Shown: piece by piece, positions 61,601-64,000 of the stretch
Layout of the letters: each line of letters opens with the position of its first letter
Position numbering within the stretch: the stretch's first letter is position 1
Assembly: GCF_964355755.1 (NCBI RefSeq)
Contig: NC_092679.1
Span: 17,474,932-17,538,931, forward strand
DNA length: 64,000 bases
Source of the DNA: Antedon mediterranea
Taxonomy: Eukaryota > Echinodermata > Crinoidea > Comatulida > Antedonidae
Reading direction: 5' to 3'
Notes under the pieces: generated by a model
The model's input: only the letters and a program-made list of their open reading frames with translations
Told to the model about the DNA's origin: nothing
The model's database searches: none
Position numbers and translations under genes: made by a program

Positions 61601-63404
61601 TAATCACAATTGGTAACAGTGCTGCAAACATTGCTACAGGAAATCAAATCGGTTTGGGTTAGAAATCAAATTGGTTTGATTTTTCACAACATACACAACA
61701 TAGTAAAGCGCATAGTTAAGTATGTGGGTGAACCAGGTCAAAGTCTACAGCAACTAACGTTCTTCTAATCTTTAGAAACATTTCAAAATACTGATATGTA
61801 CTATATTTGAATTCTATTTGTCTTTGTTTTTGTGTAGATCCCAGAGGCCACTGGTCCCGTACGTGTGCTATGCCAAGGAAAAGGGGATGACATTTATGTT
61901 GGAACAACACGTAACACCATTCTACATGGGGATATTGGTGGTGACTTTGTTCCAATTGTGCAGGTAGGCTGTTGACAAAAGTATTGTTCATGGCGCGATA
62001 AATATTATAATACCCTCCATTGTTGTAACCTAAACAAACGTATATGTTCGATAGAATCGTCGGTATTTTATTAGATAACTATATTAAATTTGCTTTGTTA
62101 CTTCATTGATATACAATAAATGTATGCAGTAGCATCAATAATTTATGAAATAAATTTGTACCAATTGTAGGCACACACTGATGAACTGTGGGGAATGGCC
62201 ATTCACCCAACCCAGCCTTTGTTCCTCACCTGTGGACATGACAAGACAATTATAATGTGGGACAGTGAATCCCATCGACCATTATGGACCAAGACAATTG
62301 AGGTATGTCTCAAGCTCTGTCTACACTATCAAACTTTATTTGACAAAAACAATGTGATGAGTCCATATATGGACATGATGATGTCATATCACCACCATAT
62401 TAAGCATATCACTACCATATTTGGGCACTTTTTTTTCAAACTAGTTTGACGAATTGACAGAAAATAGCTTATGTATCCCATGTGACCATATAGTCTGTTC
62501 TCTATGTATTTGAAAGAAACTAATACAGTAATGACCTTATAGTATGTGTTAAAATTACAATATTATCTTATATATTTTGCATTTGTAGGATTCTTGCCAG
62601 TCTGCTCACTTCCATCCTTCTGGTGAGGTCTTTGCAATTGGAACCACCACAGGCCGTTGGATTGCATTTGATACACAGAGTAAAGACCTTGTCACTGTCC
62701 ACACTGATGGCAATGAGCAACATGATATTGTCCGATATTCTCCAGGTATAATTATTTGCTTTTTTGAGAGGAACTTAGTGCAGTGGTCACTGTACAGCCT
62801 AAAAATGTTATCTGTTTTTTATATTAACTATCTGTATATAATTCTTTACGCTAAACCATTTATGAATACATACGTGTGCGACGTTTTGACTTGTTTTCAA
62901 CAAATCTTCATCTGGCAATGACTAGATGTTAGTGAAACGTCACACATGTATGTATTTATGAATGGTTTAATGTAAAGAATTATATACAGATAGCCTAAAA
63001 CTTATTAGGATTGTTTGTGGTTGAAAATGGATCTATTGCCATTGTCCCTACATGCATGTAAAAATTATGTATATACTTTACATCTGCAATCACAAAGTAT
63101 ATTTTCTTGTTTGTCTTTTCAGATGGAAACTACATTGCCATCGGTTCTCACGATAATTACATTTACGTCTACGCAGTCACCGAAAATGGCCGAAAATACA
63201 GCAAAGTAGGCAAGTGTAGCGGACACTCTAGCTACGTTACCCACTTAGATTGGTCAGCTGACTCGCAATGCCTTCAGAGTAATTCTGGAGATTACGAGAT
63301 TCTTTTCTGGACAGCATCCACCTGTAAACAAATCACTTCATCTTCATCGATGAAGGACACTGAGTGGGCAACGTTTACTTGTACTCTTGGATACCCAGTC
63401 ACAG
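22200..63404 (+). CDS. EML: EML (echinoderm microtubule-associated protein-like), 3' end outside window
   Basis: EML proteins bind microtubules through an N-terminal trimerising coiled coil plus basic linker and a C-terminal HELP/WD tandem propeller (TAPE). Core exons: a first exon, then 33339-33521, 37489-37527, 38000-38171, 40613-41602, 43197-43256, 50580-50608, 52201-52327, 53381-53530, 53639-53711, 55527-55628, 56804-56899 or 57013-57108, 60089-60223, 60602-60701, 61325-61479, 61838-61963, 62171-62302, 62589-62745 and 63123-63404. All phases agree. Diagnostic strings are YGYRGRDCRSNLHLLPTGE (HELP), HNDDVRC, GQVAGHDK and CGHDK. The last exon ends in phase 1 after GYPVTG, and the remaining propeller exons should follow past 64000. 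Similarity fits the EML1-4 class; the exact orthologue is not resolved. Extra exons are listed separately. Confidence 0.92.
23864..23930 (+). CDS. EML: EML alternative first exon 1b (22 codons)
   Basis: ATG follows a relatively GC-rich leader (23740-23863). The peptide starts MEANVEQGPAGDVVENTPG and ends at ATAG|GTAAAT in phase 1, compatible with exon 2. It is short but sits in a promoter-like context. Confidence 0.6.
23931..27809. other. EML 5' intron, no gene seen
   Basis: Low-GC intron. It holds a CTAG-rich patch around 24430-24480 and a two-copy 97-bp tandem duplication at 27178-27371. No coding exon was recognised. Confidence 0.5.
27178..27371. repeat. Two-copy 97-bp tandem duplication
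   Basis: The unit starting CAAGTCATAGTACTTACTTT occurs at 27178 and again at 27275 with a few differences, and ends in ACAGTAC-type sequence. Confidence 0.85.
27810..27828 (+). CDS. EML: EML candidate first exon 1c (6 codons)
   Basis: ATGATGGATACATGGACTG followed by GTAAGA gives MMDTWT plus one base, phase 1, which would join exon 2 in frame. It is very short, so the match could be chance; the strong donor and the phase are the only support. Confidence 0.35.
27829..30368. other. EML intron, no gene seen
   Basis: AT-rich intron with a short TAG microsatellite near 28338-28360 and frequent TACTGTA/ACAGTA motifs. A perfect 9-bp-arm hairpin (AACTCGTCA CTT TGACGAGTT) at 30350-30370 abuts the TIR element that follows. 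Confidence 0.5.
30369..31911. mobile_element. 1.54-kb TIR element without coding capacity
   Basis: The ends are imperfect inverted repeats: TTTGGTTATCCGCCGCGCAAGT at the left (30369) and its near reverse complement ACTTCGTTGCGGATAACCAA at the right (31891). The interior is CpG-richer than its surroundings. It contains a divergent tandem duplication of about 356 bp, each unit carrying a GATGACGTCACAA block (30791 and about 31147). No transposase-like frame was seen, so a nonautonomous DNA transposon is likely. A hairpin TTATCC..GGATAA lies at the right end. Confidence 0.65.
32929..33037 (+). CDS. EML: EML alternative first exon 1d (36 codons)
   Basis: ATG starts MFGNKQYFVYERSEDSDLFE. The frame remains open to TATGAAG|GTATTG, phase 1, and then exon 2 lies only about 300 bases downstream. 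The peptide is acidic, without a known domain. The tight spacing to exon 2 and the matching phase support use as an alternative N-terminus. Confidence 0.55.
33339..33521 (+). CDS. EML: EML exon 2: N-terminal coiled coil (trimerisation domain)
   Basis: The exon begins at CTCTCTAG|AT and encodes DDLLYTTNDYGLDLHERVVE and onward. The heptad-like stretch VVELEKKVKEQGDELMCMRT leads into AMADVVRRLGDVE, which matches the EML1/EML4 coiled coil (ALADVVRRL in vertebrates). The exon boundary at DD also matches the vertebrate exon start. Phase is 1 on both sides; it ends in TSRG. Confidence 0.9.
33589..33731. repeat. Fold-back (hairpin) element
   Basis: Arms of about 43-46 bases, 33589-33633 and 33686-33731, are near reverse complements (core GCAAATTCTGTAATACA against TGTATTACAGAATTTGC). 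The loop is about 50 bases. Likely a MITE. Confidence 0.75.
33862..33933 (+). CDS. EML: Candidate duplicated EML exon 2b
   Basis: A 72-nt near copy of the 3' part of exon 2 encodes AMADVIRRLGDVENKKDTRK followed by VTSRG. It is open, ends at the same GAG|GTAGGT-type donor as exon 2, follows a CAG, and has phase 1 on both sides. It could be spliced in place of exon 2 or after it. The upstream polypyrimidine tract is poor, so it may be a silent duplicate. Confidence 0.45.
34131..34262. mobile_element. Hairpin MITE (copy 6)
   Basis: The left end starts at CTACACTATCAAACTAG; the right terminus is intact (AGTGTAGACAGAGCTTA). Confidence 0.9.
34576..34741. mobile_element. Hairpin MITE, full length (copy 7)
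   Basis: Starts TTAAGCTCTGTCTACACTAT and ends GTGTAGACAGAGCTTTA, with TATGACGTCATCATTGTCCA inside. Confidence 0.92.
35777..35957. mobile_element. MITE with GTTCCCACTA terminal repeats
   Basis: The left end AAGCTTGGTTCCCACTAAAA and the right end TAGTGGGAACCACGCTTA are inverted repeats. Internal ACGTAACGCAA-type arms also pair, making a 180-bp hairpin. A related element is at 19031-19240. Confidence 0.8.
36201..36297. repeat. Perfect 17-bp inverted repeat
   Basis: CTCTAATAGTAACCCCC at 36201-36217 is exactly inverted at 36281-36297. Further TAGTAACCCA motifs lie around it (36187 and the complement near 36490), suggesting a small palindromic element. Confidence 0.7.
37489..37527 (+). CDS. EML: EML linker exon (13 codons)
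   Basis: The exon follows TTTTTTCCTACAG and ends TCATCAG|GTATGG, phase 1 on both sides. It encodes GGSAPMRAVKDSS across its junctions, part of the basic Ser/Thr-rich linker between coiled coil and HELP. It may be alternatively spliced because it is symmetric. Confidence 0.65.
38000..38171 (+). CDS. EML: EML basic linker exon
   Basis: The exon enters in phase 1 after TTTTTATAG and leaves in phase 2 at CCGG|GTAAGA. It encodes a Ser/Pro/Arg-rich stretch including TSRHKRPPTPDSKRR and SGSDKLKRWSSADSGSF. This composition is typical of the EML basic region that helps microtubule binding. Confidence 0.8.
38172..40612. other. EML intron, SINE only
   Basis: It holds a tRNA-derived SINE head at about 39553-39646. 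No other coding or structured element was recognised. Confidence 0.5.
39553..39646 (+). mobile_element. tRNA-derived SINE copy 1
   Basis: GCTCAGTGGTCTAGAGTATG (box A region) and GTGGGTTCCAGTCC (box B) match the elements at 43751 and 53130. In an EML intron, sense orientation. Confidence 0.65.
40613..41602 (+). CDS. EML: EML long cassette exon with degenerate ~35-residue repeats
   Basis: The exon enters after ATGATTTTTTAG in phase 2, stays open 990 nt and leaves at AAAATG|GTAAGA in phase 2, so it can be skipped without a frameshift. It encodes 330 basic, Ser-rich residues. A motif of basic residues, then K/M-S-E/Q and V recurs: AKSMD, QWKSEARV, RSKSENQV, KWMSQLRV, KCKSEVQV, QHWKSEV, RMWSTET and KARSSIDL. 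Its Ser lies at about 38, 73, 106, 139, 175, 212, 251 and 276, counting from the first in-exon Met. LPG/LPS-N segments often precede it. I recognise no known domain. It sits in the linker between coiled coil and HELP, where basic Ser-rich sequence usually adds microtubule affinity. Confidence 0.75.
41603..42471. other. EML intron, possible internal promoter
   Basis: No repeat or exon was recognised apart from the leader of first exon 1e (about 42350-42471), which runs into its ATG. Confidence 0.4.
42472..42563 (+). CDS. EML: EML internal first exon 1e (short isoform without coiled coil)
   Basis: ATG opens MPRTSASPRPNSARPSSASK and the frame ends CCAAAAAG|GTTAGT in phase 2, matching the next exon (43197, phase 2). 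Read as an internal exon from a phase-2 donor it would give a different, less EML-like frame, so an alternative start is preferred. The peptide is basic and Ser/Pro/Ala-rich. A transcript from here would lack the coiled coil, resembling the known short form of mammalian EML2. Confidence 0.6.
43197..43256 (+). CDS. EML: EML linker exon (20 codons, symmetric)
   Basis: Bounded by TTTTTCAG and GG|GTGAGT, phase 2 on both sides. It encodes SAKKSSSLTNLSGRRSSTS, a basic Ser-rich segment continuing the microtubule-binding linker. Confidence 0.75.
43751..43842 (+). mobile_element. tRNA-derived SINE copy 2
   Basis: GCTTGGTGGTTTAGAGGTAT and GTGGGTTCAAGTCAC correspond to boxes A and B of the same family. 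Leading sequence GCCATCAGTGCTAG is shared with the other copies. Confidence 0.65.
44657..48285. repeat. Satellite-like tandem array, ~157-bp unit, about 23 copies
   Basis: The unit contains GGTATACAGTAGTCAATAT, GAGGACACGCCCATTTGACT and CATCGGTAAGGTACAACTGT, and recurs every 151-161 bases. Copies differ at a few positions. A diagnostic ACAAAGTACTAAAT variant recurs near 45893, 46363, 46833, 47304 and 47774, an almost exact 470-base period, so the centre is a trimeric higher-order repeat. Edge units diverge and the first has an internal duplication near 44700. It lies in a single EML intron and has no coding potential. Confidence 0.92.
48286..50579. other. EML intron right of the satellite array, no gene seen
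   Basis: AT-rich intron sequence with poly-T runs near 49030 and 50320. No exon, hairpin element or tandem array was recognised before the exon at 50580. Confidence 0.5.
50580..53530 (+). CDS. EML: EML HELP-motif exons (three exons)
   Basis: Exons 50580-50608, 52201-52327 and 53381-53530 encode PNKDAEFNAEEGLVRIYMRG and onward, RPVTVYVPSDVENFDIGSK, EKLKMEWMYGYRGRDCRSN, LHLLPTGEIVYFMAATVVLF and GLQRHYMGHNDDVR. This is the hydrophobic EML (HELP) motif that joins the two propellers. Phases are 2/1, 1/2 and 2/2 in order and all agree. Intervening introns hold two MITE copies and a SINE. Confidence 0.92.
50635..50887. mobile_element. Hairpin MITE with expanded core (copy 8)
   Basis: The core unit CATATCACTACCATATTTGR is repeated about five times in tandem, making this copy roughly 90 bases longer than the others. 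It begins 27 bases after the exon 50580 donor. Confidence 0.9.
51872..52030. mobile_element. Hairpin MITE (copy 9)
   Basis: TTAAGCTCTGTCTATCAAAC at the left and ATTGTAGACAGGGCTTAA at the right; EML intron. Confidence 0.9.
53130..53228 (-). mobile_element. tRNA-derived SINE copy 3 (best preserved)
   Basis: On the minus strand GGTGGTCTAGAGGTATGAAC and CGTGGGTTCGAGTCCCACCC form clean boxes A and B with a good T-arm. The upstream GCCATCAGCACAAGCTCAG is shared with copies 1 and 2. An anticodon loop with the expected T33 is not evident, so it is not called a tRNA gene. Confidence 0.65.
53639..55628 (+). CDS. EML: EML N-terminal propeller exons
   Basis: Exon 53639-53711 encodes CIAVHPDKVTIATGQVAGHD and ends in phase 0 after VEGK. 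Exon 55527-55628 continues PHVRIWDSVTLNTLHVIGVG then SFDRAVCCVGFSKF. These match WD blades just after HELP in EML1/EML4. A possible 27-nt exon lies between them at 54030-54056. Confidence 0.92.
53778..53852. repeat. 25-bp tandem repeat, three copies
   Basis: The unit ATTACAATACTGTATGTTAT plus TAATA occurs three times consecutively; the last copy has one change. Confidence 0.9.
54030..54056 (+). CDS. EML: Candidate EML microexon (9 codons)
   Basis: TATTGATAG precedes CGT and GTAATT follows GAG. The 27 nt encode RWKVRQGAE in phase 0 on both sides, exactly between VEGK and PHVRIWD. It would insert nine residues into a propeller loop where EML proteins vary in length. The acceptor is weak, so the call is tentative. 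Confidence 0.4.
54664..54820. mobile_element. Hairpin MITE (copy 10)
   Basis: TTAAGCCCTGTTTACACTAT at the left and GATAGTGTAGACAGAGCTTT at the right; EML intron. Confidence 0.9.
56804..56899 (+). CDS. EML: EML propeller exon, mutually exclusive version a
   Basis: Follows CATGTAG, ends GAGAGCAAG|GTAACA, phase 0 on both sides, 96 nt. It encodes DGGNTLVAVDEANDHCMSVW then DWSREKKLSESK, equivalent to the EML1 segment with NDHVLSVWDW. A 96-nt homologue lies 113 bases downstream. Confidence 0.88.
57013..57108 (+). CDS. EML: EML propeller exon, mutually exclusive version b with GC donor
   Basis: Follows GATTCGTCAAG, phase 0 on both sides, 96 nt. It encodes DEGVSLLALDESNDHVMSVW then DWRKQKKICSTK, identical to version a at about 18 of 32 residues. 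The donor is ACTAAG|GCAAGT: a GC donor in the otherwise ideal AAG|GCAAGT context known for GC-AG introns. No in-frame GT donor is available. Including both versions would duplicate one strand set, so one-or-the-other use is inferred. Confidence 0.8.
57109..58286. other. EML intron after the duplicated exons
   Basis: No exon or repeat recognised. The open frame of exon 57013 continues some 130 bases past its donor, but this extension has no EML similarity. Confidence 0.5.
58287..58429. mobile_element. Hairpin MITE (copy 11)
   Basis: AAGCCTTATGTACACTATCA at the left and AGTTTGATAGTGTCAGACAG at the right, with a shortened core. Confidence 0.85.
58801..59208. repeat. 102-bp tandem repeat, four copies
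   Basis: The unit beginning GATTGGCTTAGCACTTAATC starts at 58801, 58903, 59005 and 59107 with only single-base differences, followed by a short GATTAT run. Confidence 0.95.
59209..60088. other. EML intron, very AT-rich
   Basis: Extremely AT-rich sequence with TTA/ATT strings; the 90-codon open frame here is low complexity. Nothing else was recognised. Confidence 0.5.
60089..63404 (+). CDS. EML: EML propeller exons (seven exons)
   Basis: Exons 60089-60223, 60602-60701, 61325-61479, 61838-61963, 62171-62302, 62589-62745 and 63123-63404 continue the TAPE region. Strings include TIQEPVLAAEFHPLSS, KPKYVLCIAFADNGDVISGD, LSGGGKDRKIKQWDR, GPVRVLCQGKGDDIYVGTTR, AHTDELWGMAIHPTQPLFLT, DSCQSAHFHPSGEVFAIGTT, HTDGNEQHDIVRYSPDGNY and KVGKCSGHSSYVTHLDWS. 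All phases agree. The final exon ends in phase 1 after TCTLGYPVTG; the remaining blades lie past the window edge. Confidence 0.93.
62311..62450. mobile_element. Hairpin MITE, right end decayed (copy 12)
   Basis: Starts CAAGCTCTGTCTACACTATC only 8 bases after the exon 62302 donor; the right end stops at AACTAGTTTGAC. Confidence 0.88.
62829..62993. repeat. Fold-back element with ~60-base arms
   Basis: The left arm 62829-62890 (core TGTATATAATTCTTTAC) and the right arm 62932-62993 (core GTAAAGAATTATATACA) are near-perfect reverse complements around a 41-base loop. It sits in the intron before the exon at 63123. Confidence 0.85.
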
Positions 63405-63411
63405 GTGAGTG

Positions 63412-63568
63412 TAAAGCGCTGTCTACACTATCGAACTAGTTTGACTAAAAAGTGTCATGTGCCCAAATATGGTAGCGATATGCACAAATATGGTAGTGAT
63501 GTGACATCATCATGTCCATATATGGGCACATTACACACATATAAAGTTTGATAGTGTAGACCGAGCTA
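63412..63568. mobile_element. Hairpin MITE, full length (copy 13)
   Basis: Starts TAAAGCGCTGTCTACACTAT 7 bases after the exon 63404 donor and ends ATAGTGTAGACCGAGCTAAA. Confidence 0.9.
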
Positions 63569-64000
63569 AACGACTATAAATTGAGATAGATAAACTACAT
63601 TGACCTTTTTCACATCTGTACTTGTAACCAGGTTTGATCTCCTGATTTATTACATGTTTTCATACACATATGCAAACCATGAGAAATCTTGGGAGAAAGC
63701 ATAGTTGCGCGCTGTTTGATTACTGTGATTGGTCAGTTTAATACCAGGGAAATACATGCTGCGCAGTAACTCGGGACATCTCGGAACAAAAATAGGCCTT
63801 TCATCGTTTCTTTTTTACAGGGACAATTTCCTGAAAATTGTCTTCACACTGAAGGCAAGGGTAGCATCAGTTGGGGACAGCCCCATGCAGGAAATTGATT
63901 GGGGGGTGGGGGAAATGTTTAAATGATACATACGTTTAAGTAACCACAAGCATCATTTTCAGGTACTGTGTCAGTATAATGTTGGCCACCAGGCTATTTT
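63569..64000. other. EML intron at right edge
   Basis: No EML exon is recognised. An acceptor-like TTTTCAG precedes 63963, but in the required phase it meets TAA after five codons. Confidence 0.55.

Noticed and set aside
63963-64000. Next EML exon at the right edge
   Set aside because: The TTTTCAG acceptor is good, but the required phase gives GTVSV then TAA, and the EML family continues differently here.

Overview
The window is animal nuclear DNA: AT-rich, with spliced genes, long introns and many transposon-derived repeats. The proteins read like an invertebrate deuterostome. The repeats include a SINE with a 5S-rRNA-like head and a Deu-type domain, plus MITE families. My best guess is an echinoderm or close relative. 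That is inference from protein similarity and repeat types, not a species identification.

From 1 to 9.4 kb the minus strand carries the 5' half of a TXNDC16 orthologue (thioredoxin-domain protein 16). Ten coding exons are visible and join in frame from the signal peptide to an acidic stretch; the 3' half lies beyond base 1. From 10.0 to 21.3 kb the minus strand carries two complete head-to-tail paralogues of an FMN-dependent 2-hydroxyacid oxidase (HAO/glycolate oxidase family), eight coding exons each. Copy A (10.0-14.2 kb) ends in a PTS1-like CKL; copy B (15.2-20.9 kb) ends in TVL. Both have Gln where the family has an active-site Tyr. Degenerate extra copies of exon 5 and of exon 1 with its promoter/leader lie inside the introns, so the cluster has been reshuffled more than once.

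From 22.2 kb to the right edge the plus strand carries one very large EML gene (echinoderm microtubule-associated protein-like). It has four alternative first exons that could splice in phase 1 to a coiled-coil exon, and a fifth ATG exon downstream that would give a form lacking the coiled coil. A basic Ser-rich linker follows and includes a 990-nt symmetric exon with a degenerate repeat about every 35 residues. Then come the HELP motif and the WD/TAPE propeller. Two tandem 96-nt exons in the propeller look mutually exclusive, and the second uses a GC splice donor. The 3' end is outside the window.

The introns hold a 3.6-kb satellite array (about 157-bp unit, with a 470-bp trimeric higher-order period), at least thirteen copies of one hairpin MITE family, tRNA-derived SINEs, a LINE 3' fragment, a 1.54-kb TIR element and several fold-back elements. 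No bacterial, viral or CRISPR features were seen. All splice sites were called by eye from GT/AG signals, reading frame and protein similarity recalled from memory; no search was run.
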